From NCBI RefSeq assembly GCF_042453785.1, contig NC_091675.1, forward strand, positions 51,656,501-51,720,500: a stretch of DNA of 64,000 nucleotides. The letters are read 5' to 3'. The notes under the pieces were generated by a model. The model ran no database searches and was not told where the DNA came from. It worked only from the letters and a program-made list of their open reading frames with translations. Every line of letters starts with the position of its first letter. Within the stretch, counting starts at the first letter, position 1. The translations under genes were made by a program, and so were the position numbers. The stretch is from Malus domestica. Its lineage: Eukaryota > Streptophyta > Magnoliopsida > Rosales > Rosaceae. Shown here piece after piece: positions 22,581 to 33,458 of the stretch.

Positions 22581-25045
22581 TGACACACCCCGTCCCGGAG
22601 GAGGGCATGCTGGCCGTCACGTGAGAGTGACGTAACCATTTACACAGTTCGGAAGCTTAAAGATACAATTACTAAGATGAAACACCCGAGGGTGAGTCCT
22701 ACTTTTGTGAATTCTGTCAGAACACCGTTGGATTCGTCGTGGCCACCAAAGCTCTGCAATCTAGAACCTGGAGGGGCGCAAAACAAAATTGAGTGGGTTA
22801 GTAAAACAAAGTCTTTCGAAAACCTTTTATTTAAAACATTTCTAACCCCTCACCGTAAAAACCTGTATACTTTCCCAGAAAATAGTATATATACATATAT
22901 ATATATATACGCAACAGCAAACTCAACTCAATTTCATCAACATAATATCTCAATAATGACATGCCATGCCCAAAATATAATCATAATGCATCAATATCAA
23001 TCAGGTGAAATAATATATCAACCGGAGACCCTACAATGGTCCTGTACGGCTGGTTCTAAAGCTCAACATCCCACTCAGCCGGAGTCACCACAGTGACCTA
23101 TACGGCCCTGCCGGAGTCACCAACTATGACCTGTACGGCACTACACTGCACATCACTCGGAACTACGTATAGTAGTCTGTACGATGATAGGTGTAATAAT
23201 ACGCTCTAGTGCTTCTCTCATCAATCATCAGCGCGCATAACTAAGGTCACCCACTAGTCGGAATCACATCTAGTGATCTGTACGACTAGCATGTCGGAAC
23301 CCTCACATGGTCTGTACGACATCCACCTACTTGGATCCAAGGCGAGCGTGCGGTGTGGTGAATAACAATATAAGCACTAACACCTAGGTGCAGCTTAAGA
23401 GCTTTCGATGCAATTAATATAAAATAACTCAGCTGAATAATAATAAAACTCACCTGTGCGTCCACCGCGTCAATTCATATATATAAGCATCAATTATCAA
23501 TCTAGGTATCTCAACAATTGCATGCATGGCAAATTAATTCATAACTTTCATATAAACGCATTTTCTGGAAAAAATAGTTGTATATAGGTAATACGAAAAC
23601 AAAACTGCCCACTCACCTGGAGTTCGCCCTACAACTCCCTAGCACAATACGCCAAGGCGTCATGACGATCGGCGCCTAAAACAATAATCAAATCCAACCT
23701 CAGAATTCATATCGATAGAATATATAACTTATATAAAATACGTCACTACGTAGTTCGATCCGGAAGATCTACAACTCAGATTTCAAATCCGTAACTTCCA
23801 GAGGTCCACAATATACCTCTAGGACAACCTCCTAAAATTTCATCACCATCCAACGGTCGGATCTCCGTCAATTTCCAAAACTAAGTGACGGTTAACATTT
23901 TATTTTATGAACTTACAATTCCAATTCCGGAAGATCCGTAACTCGGATTCCCAATCCGCAAGTTCCTATAATCCTCAAATATTACGTATTACAACATATC
24001 AAAGTTTGGTGACGATCCAATGGTCGGATCGTCAATTCACATTTTCACCTATATGCAAAATAACCATAAAACGTTATTTAAAGCACCTAACCAACAATTC
24101 GTAATAACTTTATCATACGGTGCTCAATTTGGGTATATAAATATACCACAGTGATCTACTCGACGTCACGGACGTCGACATATTTTTAGAAAAATTTTTG
24201 GAGCCAGCACGCGCCCCCACGCGCCAGGACAAGCACGGGGACACGCGCCCCCACGCGCATCATCCCCAACCTTGGTTCGCCGGACTGGTTTTTCCAGCGG
24301 CCATTTTCCGGCGAGTTTTAAAACTCTTCGTTCTCCTTCGTTTTTCACCCATTGTCTTCGTATTTTATATCAAATTGAAGCCCCAAACATGAAGAATCAC
24401 GATAGACTAGTTTAAGGCTCTAAAAATCAAGAAATCTCACCGGAAAATTCCCAAGAATTTCGGCCAAAATGGAACCACATGATCCCGACGTCCAAATCCT
24501 TCAAACGAAGCACTCCGAGCCTCCTTAGGACTTCACTAAGCTCACTACAAGCTTAGAATTCCCTGAAACACGACATTTTACGTGTGCATGAACAGTAACT
24601 CAAAAATGGAGGTTCGGGTTCCACATGATTTCGAGGGTTTCACTTCCTAAAACTAGCACCAATGAACTCAAAACGTCGAAAGGATGAAGATGCATACCTT
24701 GGTTGCCTCGATCCGTCGCGTTTTTGGAAGATTAGGGTGTGTGCCGTACGTTTTGGGTGTGTGCGTGTGAGAGATCGTGAGGGAGAGAGACAGAGAAGAC
24801 ACGGGGAATGAGAAGGAGAGAGAGGTCCTTTTTGTGGTCCAAACTAATCCACACCATCCATTTTCATCCTAACCATACATAACAAAAATCAAACTTTCAA
24901 TATTATCCAACTTACTAATATATTTCTTTTACCCTTGCATAATATTTGAACCAATAAAATCTCACACACACGTACCTTAGAACGTCAAGGGCATTTCCGC
25001 CATTTCACATTCCCGTCAAAAGTACTTCCGGGACAGGCTATGACA
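22581..25045 (-). repeat. 3' LTR (in element sense) of the nested Gypsy element
   Basis: 2465 bases. It contains an array of six hairpin repeats (23020-23321), a GC-rich stretch near 24200, and A/T-rich edges. It ends next to the polypurine tract. Confidence 0.95.
23020..23321. repeat. Array of six covarying hairpin repeats in the left LTR
   Basis: Units lie at 23020-23051, 23078-23106, 23110-23139, 23157-23184, 23256-23287 and 23292-23321. Each has the plan (outer stem)YCGGA-(inner stem)-loop-(inner stem)-CTGTA-CGR(outer stem). The inner stems are GACC/GGTC, GTCAC/GTGAC, GTCA/TGAC, ACTAC/GTAGT, ATCAC/GTGAT and ACC/GGT. The outer stem switches between GCCG/CGGC, AGTCG/CGACT and TGTCG/CGACA. 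Both arms change together from unit to unit. Confidence 0.85.
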
Positions 25046-25100
25046 ATCTTCCCTCCTTATAGAATTTCGTCCCCGAAATTCCCGTGACCAAGTAAACCAT

Positions 25101-26015
25101 TTAATACTCATAAAATAACCTTGGGTACATCTCTCTCATCCGGTCTTCTGTCTCCCAAGTAGCTTCCTCTACAGAATGGTTCCTCCACAACACCTTCACC
25201 AAACTCACCGTTTTGTTCCTTAGAACCTTATCTTTCCAATCCAATACAGTGACTGGTTCCTCATCATAAGTCAAATCCGGATTAATCTCTAACGGTTGAG
25301 GAGGGATCACATGAGAAGGATCAGAAATATAATGTCGAAGCATAGAGACGTGAAACACATTATGGACCTTAGATAACTCCGGAGGTAGCTCCAACCGGTA
25401 GGCAACTTCACCAACTCTTTCAATGATCACATAAGGTCCAATGTATCTCGGACTTAGCTTCCCTCTTTTTCCAAATCGTACCACACCTCTCCAAGGTGAC
25501 AATGTCAAAAACACCCAATCGCCCACATCATACACTCGATCAGTAGTATGCCGATCCGCTAAACTCTTCTGTCGATCCTGGGCTGCTTTCAGGTTTGACT
25601 TAATTACCTGAACATTTTGAGTTGTCTCGTCCACAATCTCAGGGCCTTCTAACACCCTTTCGCCAACCTCAGACCAACATAATGGCGTTCGACACGCCCT
25701 ACCATAAAGTGCCTCAAATGGGGACATACCAATGCTCAAATGAAAACTATTGTTGTAGACAAATTCTATTAAATCTAGGCGATCAGAAACAATATTCACT
25801 GGAACGGCATGATACCTCACAATCTTTGTGATGAACAACTTAGCCAATTTATTCAAAGGATACTTTTCTCCCACTGAAATGGAGTATGCTGGCTTGGTAA
25901 GCCGATCTACAACCACCCAAACGCTATCAAATCCATTCTGTGTACGTGGAAGCTTATACACAAAATCCATAGTGATATTTTCCCATTTCCACTGAGGAAC
26001 GGGAAGTGGCCGCAT
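25101..26015 (-). pseudogene. Gypsy integrase C-terminal part and chromodomain, internally deleted
   Basis: The 304-codon frame starts inside the integrase core (WKWENITMDFV..VVVDRLTK, holding the first catalytic Asp). It then jumps from NIVSDR to LIEFVYNNS, so the region with the second Asp and the Glu is missing. It continues through FEALYGRACRTPLCWSEVG, the GPY/F region (LSPRYIGPYVI), LSKVHNVFHVSMLRHY, and a C-terminal chromodomain-like stretch (VLWRNHSVEEATWE). The chromodomain places it among chromoviruses, probably the Tekay/Del clade. The integrase cannot be active. Confidence 0.9.
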
Positions 26016-26039
26016 CCGACCAAAAGGTTTCTTCCTTTC

Positions 26040-27900
26040 CGCTTTAACCTGCTGACAAAATAATATACTTACTTACATACTCAGAAACTTCTCTTTTCCT
26101 ACCCGGCCAATAGTACATGACGAATGGTATGATAAATCTTAATACTTCCGGGATGCATTGCGTAACTGAATCGCATACATCATCAAAATTGCTTCCTTTA
26201 ATTCCTTCAGTTAATTCTTGAATTCCTTCATCACTTTTCTAGGCGTCAAGTATACAATCAACTAAAATCAGCCTAACTTGAAAATTAGCCAATAAAACTT
26301 CTTCTTAACCTTTACCTTAAGCTTCATCCCAGTAGGTCTCAAATCCGCAAGAAGGAAAACATAACAAGTATACAAAGCATCAATTCTTACTGGAGCTTTC
26401 CTACCAAGTGCTTTGGTCGCAAAAATTTCAAGATCACCCTGGTCGTGCAATCATAATCACTAAGCAACCCAATCCATCTTCGTTGCCTAAGATTAGATTC
26501 ATCTGAGTAAACAGATATTGGAGACTCTTATGATTCGTAGAAATCTTACACTTTCCTTCATAAGGATAATGTCTCCCAATCTTCCCAGCAAAGATGATAG
26601 TTGTTAATTCCAAATCACGAGTAGAGTAATTTATCTCATGAGGTTTCCATTTGTCGCGAAGCATAGACAATTACCTTAACACTTCCACTTTAACACATCC
26701 AACACCACTCCAAGAAGCATCATTAAAACCTTCAACAAACCATCTATAACACCCTGCTAAGCCAAGAAAATTTCAAACTTCAGCCACGGTTCGCGGTTGT
26801 TCCAAATTCTCAATCGCTGCTACCTTTTAAAATTTCGCTTGAATACCTTAAGCATATATAACGCATTTTATAATTGTTGTTGATTCATACAACATTGACA
26901 TTTGCTAAACTTAGCATACAATCAACGTTCCTTCAATCTTTGTAACATCAACTTAAAATATCTAACATGCTCTGCTCTCGGCTCAGAGTATCCCAGAGTA
27001 TCATCAATGAAAACAATAACGAACCTGTTAAGATATTCTTAGAAAACTTCATCCATCAACTTATAAAATAGCAGGAGAATCCGTCAATTCGAATAGCATC
27101 ACGAAAACTCATAATGACCGTAACGAGTCCTGAACACAATCGTAGGAACGTTATCATTAACTCTTCAATCGGTAACAACCAGACCTTAAGTCAATCTTAG
27201 GAAATACGCAGACCTCTAAGTTGATCAATAAATCATCAATACGCAACAATGGATAACGGTTCTTGATCATTACCCGATTCAATTACTTATAATTAAAACA
27301 TAGCCTTAATGTCCATTTTCTTCCTCACCAATAAACTGGTGCTCCCCCCAACGTGATGTACTTTAAATGATACATTTGTCAACCAATTCCTGTAACCGAA
27401 TTTTCAATTCCCTTAACTCATCATGAACCAATCCTTAACATAAAATTTGTGCCTGGAGACAAATCAATAGTGAACTCCATATCTCCGCCTAACGGCAATC
27501 CAGGTAATTCCTCAGGAAAAACATCAAGAAAATGTCTAACCGCCTTACATCTCTCATACCATTAGAAGCAACATCATTTAGCACCATATGAGTTAAGTAT
27601 CCTTGGCAGCTTTTCGATAACAATCTCTTTGCTCTCACAGCATAAATAACGGCCTAACTCAATCCACTTTGCATACCCATAAAAGTAACCTCTAGTCATC
27701 CAAATTGGTGGAAGGTAACTGGTTTCCCATAGCAATCTATCTTGTCATGACTATAACGCAACTAATCTGTGCCTAAAATCATATCCAAATCCACGATATC
27801 CAACGAAATAAGATTCACTGGCTTAACTATATCTTCCACCATCACTGAACACCCTGAATAACACCAGACCAATGTAGGGCAACCTACCTGTTTACTTGCT
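26040..27900 (-). pseudogene. Decayed Gypsy protease, reverse transcriptase and RNase H remnants
   Basis: A minus-strand frame at 26434-26670 holds the RNase H stretch (HEINYSTRDLELTTIIFA, then TNHKSLQYLF). Upstream in element sense (26900-27400) the DNA is recognisably like the reverse transcriptase of the second Gypsy element at 50059-50919, but with many small deletions and stops. Protease-like sequence follows to about 27900. There is no continuous frame. Confidence 0.75.
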
Positions 27901-28101
27901 TAACGAATCCAACAAATAAGTTATAAATATTACGGTCTGCAGCCCGCAATACAGATAACTCACTGTTGTCTCGATAAGTAAGCAACAATTCCCAAGGATA
28001 CAATATTACGATCTTGCCTCTTTTAGAAAATACATATACACGCCTCGATCGTGTTCCAACATTACTCTCTTTGGCAACATCGTCCATAATAAGAAATATA
28101 T

Positions 28102-28262
28102 CAGCCGGAGTCAGCTAGAATGACCTGTACGGCTGATTCTCTAGCTCAACCGTCCATGCTAGCACATAAGTCGGAGTCAACTATAGTGACCTGTACGACT
28201 TACTCATCAATTTTCCAAATAATATGTCCGCCGAATCCACCTCTTGTGGCCTGTACGGCTGG
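28102..28262. repeat. Three covarying hairpin repeats in the Gypsy internal region
   Basis: Units lie at 28102-28135, 28168-28201 and 28226-28262. Their outer stems are the longest in the window: CAGCCG/CGGCTG and AAGTCG/CGACTT. Inner stems are GTCA/TGAC, GTCA/TGAC and CCAC/GTGG. They lie outside the LTRs, in the part expected to hold the gag gene. Confidence 0.8.
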
Positions 28263-28579
28263 ACTTATAACTCATCAAATATCCCTGTACTCACGGCCCA
28301 TCTGACCAAACTATTAAGTCCATAAACCTGCTGGATCGATATTGTGGTGTCAGGGAAGACTGCTGGGTAATAACTGATTCTAGGGACCATTCATAACTCT
28401 ATGTCCCATCCGTCCACATGAACACATTCACTGATCCCCACACTTTCCAAAGTGTCTAATATTGTACCTATGGCACAAACGTACATTTTCCTTACTCGAG
28501 TCACCTTGTCTTTAAGATCTGGGATCACCAGTAAATCTATCACTTCGCCTCTGACCAGTGGCATTAAAACCTAAGCTGG

Positions 28580-29402
28580 AAGAATTAGTTCTAACTTCAC
28601 TTCTTTTGAAGCTCTGAGTCTTTCGATGTCCTTGATATGAATATTCTTTAACTTTATCGTCTTTCCTCTAATTACCATTCTTTTCTTATTCTTCTTTACT
28701 CTCGCTGATCATGCTCTCAGAGTCCTCAATTCTCAACAACATCTCGTAAACTCTTGGTAAATAGTACATTGGATAGTGGCCGCCAAAGTACGCCACTTCT
28801 TATTATCCAGCCAAAAACGACATAACACCTCGACCGGATTAACAACAACATCCGAATGGAAACAAGGCAAGTCTATAAACTTTCTATAATATTCATCCGT
28901 CGTCATTTTCCTTGTCTCACATTTGCAAATTCTTGCTTACTACCATCACAATATGCCGAAGGAATGAACTTTTCTTAAACAATTCTTTAAACAACTTCCA
29001 AACAGTTGTCCTTCCGATATCATCGGATGACATTCCTATCTCCATCAGAATGCAGATTCAACACTTAAAAACTAGGTAGTCATCTTGACTCACTTGTCGG
29101 GATGAAGATTCCCTTGACTTTGCATAATCCGAAACGCCTTTTCCTAAATGATTAAGCCATCAGTCTGCTCCCTTAGGTCCTTCATATCCCTAGAGGGATT
29201 CAAATTTAACTTATAACCAGTCTCAAAGGTTCCTTTAGATAATAGACTGAATCATAATGGCAATAATTTCCCCCAACTACCATATCAGGGAAATTAGGTT
29301 CATCCGAACTACGTGGCTCGCTACGAGGCGGTATCGTTCTGACAGAAGACACTAGGAATTTCTCAAGATGTCCAGAATTGCAACCTAGGCTCTGATGCCA
29401 AC
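28580..29402 (-). pseudogene. Gypsy gag remnant and primer-binding site
   Basis: The minus strand near 29290-29334 reads PPRSEPRSSDEPNFPDM, the usual start of chromovirus Gag. The codon at the expected Met is ATA, so the start seems lost. The rest towards 28580 is broken. The primer-binding site, TTGGCATCAGAGCC, lies at 29387-29400 beside the right LTR; it is one change from the tRNA-iMet complement TGGTATCAGAGC. Confidence 0.7.
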
Positions 29403-31866
29403 TGACACATCCCGTCCCGGAAGAGGACATGCTGGCCGTCACGTGAGAGTGACGTAACCATTTACACAGTTCGGAAGCTTAAAGATACAATTATTAAGAT
29501 GAAACACCCGAGGGTGAGTCCTACTTTTGTGAATTCTGTCAGAACACCGTTGGATTCCTCGTGGCCACCAAAGCTCTGCAATCTAGAACCTGGAGGGGCG
29601 CAAAACAAAATTGAGTGGGTCAGTAAAACAAAGTCTTTCGAAAACCTTTTATTTAAAACATTTCTAACCCCTCACCGTAAAAACCTGTATACTTTCCCAG
29701 AAAATAGTATATATACATATATATATATATACGCAACATCAAACTCAACTCAATTTCATCAACATAATATCTCAATAATGACATGCCATGCCCAAAATAT
29801 AATCAGAATGCATCAATATCAATCAGGTGAAATAATATATCAACCGGAGACCCTACAATGGTCCTGTACGGCTGGTTCTAAAGCTCAACATCCCACTCAG
29901 CCGGAGTCACCACAGTGACCTATACGGCCTTGCCGGAGTCACCAACTATGACATGTACGGCACTACACTGCACATCACTCGGAACTACGTATAGTAGTCT
30001 GTACGATGATAGGTGTAATAATATGCTCTAGTGCTTCTCTCATCAATCATCAGCGCGCATAACTAAGGTCACCCACTAGTCGGAATCACATCTAGTGATC
30101 TGTATGACTAGCATGTCGGAACCCTCACATGGTTTGTACGACATCCACCTACTTGGATCCAAGGCGAGCGTGCGGTGTGGTGAATAACAATATAAGCACT
30201 AACACCTAGGTGCAGCTTAAGAGCTTTCAATGCAATTAATATAAAATAACTCAGCTGAATAATAATAAAACTCACCTGTGCGTCCACCGCGTCAATTCAT
30301 ATATATAAGCATCAATTATCAATCTAGGTATCTCAACAATTGTATGCATGGCAAATTAATTCATAACTTTCATATAAACGCATTTTCTGGAAAAAATAGT
30401 TGTATATAGGTAATACGAAAACAAAACTGCCCACTCACCTGGAGTTCGCCCTACAACTCCCTAGCACAATACGCCAAGGCGTCATGACGATCGGCGCCTA
30501 AAACAATAATCAAATCCAACCTCAGAATTCATATCGATAGAATATATAACTTATATAAAATACGTCACTACGTAGTTCGATCCGGAAGATCTACAACTCA
30601 GATTTCAAATCCGTAACTTTCAGAGGTCCAAAATATACCTCTAGGACAACCTCCTAAAATTTCATCACCATCCAACGGTCGGATCTCCGTCAATTTCCAA
30701 AACTAAGTGACGGTTAACATTTTATTTTATGAACTTACAATTCCAATTCCGGAAGATCCGTAACTCGGATTCCCAATCCGTAAGTTCCTATAATCCTTAA
30801 ATATTACGTATTACAACATATCAAAGTTTGGTGACGATCCAATGGTCGGATCGTCAATTCACATTTTCACCTATATGCAAAATAACCATAAAACGTTATT
30901 TAAAGCACCTAACCAACAATTCGTAATAACTTTCTCATACGGTGCTCAATTTGGGTATATAAATATACCACAGTGATCTACTCGACGTCACGGACGTCGA
31001 CATATTTTTAGAAAAATTTTAGGAGCCAGCACGCGCCCCCACGCGCCAGGACAAGCACGGGGACACGCGCCCCCACGCGCATCATCCCCAACCTTGGTTC
31101 GTCGGACTGGTTTTTCCGGCGGCCATTTTCCGGCGAGTTTTAAAACTCTTCGTTCTCTTTCGTTTTTCACCCATTTTCTTCGTATTTTATATCAAATTGA
31201 AGCCCCAAACATGAAGAATCACGATAGACTAGTTTAAGGCTCTAAAAACAAGAAATCTCACCGGAAAATTCCCAAGAATTTCGGACAAAATGGAACCACG
31301 TGATCCCGACGTCCAAATCCTTCAAGCGAAGCACTCCGAGCCTCCTTAGGACTTCACTAAGCTCACTACAAGCTTAGAATTCCCTGAAACACGACATTTT
31401 ACGTGTGCATGAATAGTAACTCAAAAATGGAGGTTCGGGTTCCACATGATTTCGAGGGTTTCACTTCCTAAAACTAGCACCAATGAACTCAGAACGTCGA
31501 AAGGATGAAGATGCATACCTTGGTTGCCTCGATCCGTCGAGTTTTTGGAGGATTAGGGTGTGTGTCGTACGTTTTGGGTGTGTGTGTGTGAGAGATCGTG
31601 AGGGAGAGAGACAGAGAAGACACGGGGAATGAGAAGGAGAGAGAGGTCCTTTGTGTGGTCCAAACTAATCCACACCATCTATTTTCATCCTAACCATACA
31701 TAACAAAAATCAAACTTTCAATATTATCCAACTTACTAATATATTTCTTTTACCCTTGCATAATATTTGAACCAATAAAATCTCACACACACGTACCTTA
31801 GAACGTCAAGGGGATTTCCGCCATTTCACATTCCCGTCAAAAGTACTTCCGGGACGGGCTGTGACA
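29403..31866 (-). repeat. 5' LTR (in element sense) of the nested Gypsy element
   Basis: 2464 bases. On the minus strand a TATA-like tract (around 30296-30310) precedes the hairpin array (30143-29841), and an AATAAA (about 29647-29652) follows it. This suggests the array lies in the R region, within the transcript leader. The promoter and R limits are inference. Confidence 0.9.
29841..30143. repeat. Array of six covarying hairpin repeats in the right LTR
   Basis: Copy of the array at 23020-23321. Unit five has one change (CTGTATGAC instead of CTGTACGAC) that weakens its outer stem. Unit six has GGTTTG where the left LTR has GGTCTG, which adds no stem loss. Confidence 0.85.
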
Positions 31867-31871
31867 AATGA

Positions 31872-32770
31872 TGCAGGTACAAATTGGACGCTTATTGAAG
31901 ATGTTACATTGTGTTCTAACTAGGTTGAAGTTACTCATGATCCTATTACGGGTAATGAGATGCAGTTGCGAGAAATGTGGAGTCTTATTCATACCAATTA
32001 TCTTGAGAAAATTAGTGGGAAAAGAACCAAATAATTGATGTCTAGTCGTTGGAGAATACTCAGCCAGAATTGATGTCTAGTCGTTGGAGAATACTCAACC
32101 AATCGTTTAGTCTTTGGAGAGACGCCTTGACACAAGCTAGTAGTAATCTTTGAAGTGGGGAAAATTTAGTGGATCAGGTAACAATATATTATTTATTTGT
32201 TTGTACTATACCCAAATTTACATTAGCTACTTTGATTATAATTATTTCTTCTCCCGCATTGTGTAGACACTTCAAGCACAAGCTTGGAATAATGCCAAAA
32301 CCAAAAACAAAAACAAATCATTCACCCGGTGGAAATGTTGGAATATTGTCAAAGATTGTCCTAAATTCAGAGTTATGCCTGTCGGTCCAGAAGTTGTCAT
32401 GAACAACACCCTTCTACACTTTACGTTTGATCATGCCTCGTATGTTCATGAAACCAACACAGAAAAAGTGCCAGAAACGTCCCCTGAACAAGAGTCGGGG
32501 TCCACCCGTTATCCTATTAGGCCTCAAGGTAAGAAGGCTTCAAAGAGAAAATGGAGTGCTTCCAAGAATGATAATGCAAAATATATGGAAGAACTTGCTC
32601 GCCAAGGTGAATTAACTTTGGCGCGGGAAATGGCTAAATTTGACGCTGATAAGGCTAGATAGGAGATAAAAGCCGCAGCTGTTGAGAGATTATTTCAAGC
32701 TAATGAGAGAGAAAGAGAGCTACTTAGGCAAGTAAGGGAAGAGCTTAAAGAAGAAAGAAGGGCACAATAA
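31872..32770 (+). pseudogene. Harbinger ORF1 (Myb/NAM-like), interrupted and with stop codons
   Basis: The presumed start codon is at 22570, on the other side of the nested Gypsy element; the frame resumes at 31872. Recognisable stretches are NWTLIEDVTLCS, EMQLREMWSLIH, SRWRILNQSFSLWRDAL, the exon starting near 32268 (TLQAQAWNNAK), GPEVVMNNTLLHF and the basic KKASKRKWSAS. This is the order of the DNA-binding companion protein of plant PIF/Harbinger elements. In-frame TAG codons occur in the SANT-like part (near 31920) and at 32660. A 35-base period is duplicated at 32036-32097. It is not functional. Confidence 0.8.
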
Positions 32771-33458
32771 GATCGTGACATTATGAAGGAGCCTGCAGAG
32801 GTGATGTCTCCGAATTCTAAATATTTTTGGAATTCGGAGAAAGCGGACGTGGTGTGAAGGAGGCATGTAAGAGAAGCGAAAGCAAGAGGAGATGGTCCTA
32901 GCACCACAAGAGGAGATGATCCTAGCACCACAAATTGGTTAGGTGATGATTTTCCATTCACGAGGGACTAGGGAATTTGTAGTTAATCGAAGCTCATAAT
33001 TTCCAATCACTTTGGGTTGTAATTTCTTATTTATTGAATAGAGTACTTTTATGTTGTTTCCAATTTATTGAATTTAGTACTTTATATTTATTTAATTTGG
33101 TAATTTATTTAAACTAAGAGAACCTTTATTCAAAGGATATAAACACACCGATATAAACATACCAAACAAAATTACAAACACACCAAATCAAAACAAACTC
33201 ACTAAATGAACTTAAAAAACATACCAAATAAAATTAAATAAACACACCAAATAAAAACAAACACACTAAATGAACTTAAGTTTCTTGAGCTTGTTTCAAT
33301 TCCCACTGGTGCTCTATCAAGTCAATTTGCTGGGAATTGTGCATATATGGGTCCTGAAGTGCAGTATATTGTTGAATGAGCCTTTCATTGTAACATCCAT
33401 CCCTTTGTAATGGCTCGTGTTGCATGGGTTCTTCGGTGGTGTCATGAGCACAATATAT

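Larger units (their letters stand above)
22581..31866 (-). mobile_element. Gypsy (chromovirus, Tekay/Del-like) LTR retrotransposon nested in the Harbinger element
   Basis: Two direct LTRs (22581-25045 and 29403-31866) start TGACACA and end TGACA. They are bounded by the 5-bp duplication AATGA (22576-22580 and 31867-31871). By eye the LTRs differ at about 40 of 2465 positions (roughly 1.6%), so the insertion is recent. Coding remnants read on the minus strand. A primer-binding site complementary to tRNA-iMet (TTGGCATCAGAGCC on the minus strand, 29387-29400) lies next to the right LTR, and a polypurine tract (AAGGAGGGAAGAT, minus strand, 25046-25058) next to the left LTR. Both fix the minus orientation. 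All reading frames are broken, so it cannot move by itself. Confidence 0.95.

Noticed and set aside
22677..23096. 139-codon open frame repeated at 29499-29918
   Set aside because: It lies inside both LTR copies, on the strand opposite to the element, and runs into the hairpin array. Its duplication is explained by the LTRs.
23020..23321. CRISPR-like array of spaced palindromic repeats
   Set aside because: The host is a plant nucleus, unit sequences vary in a paired manner and spacers are irregular. The array belongs to an LTR.
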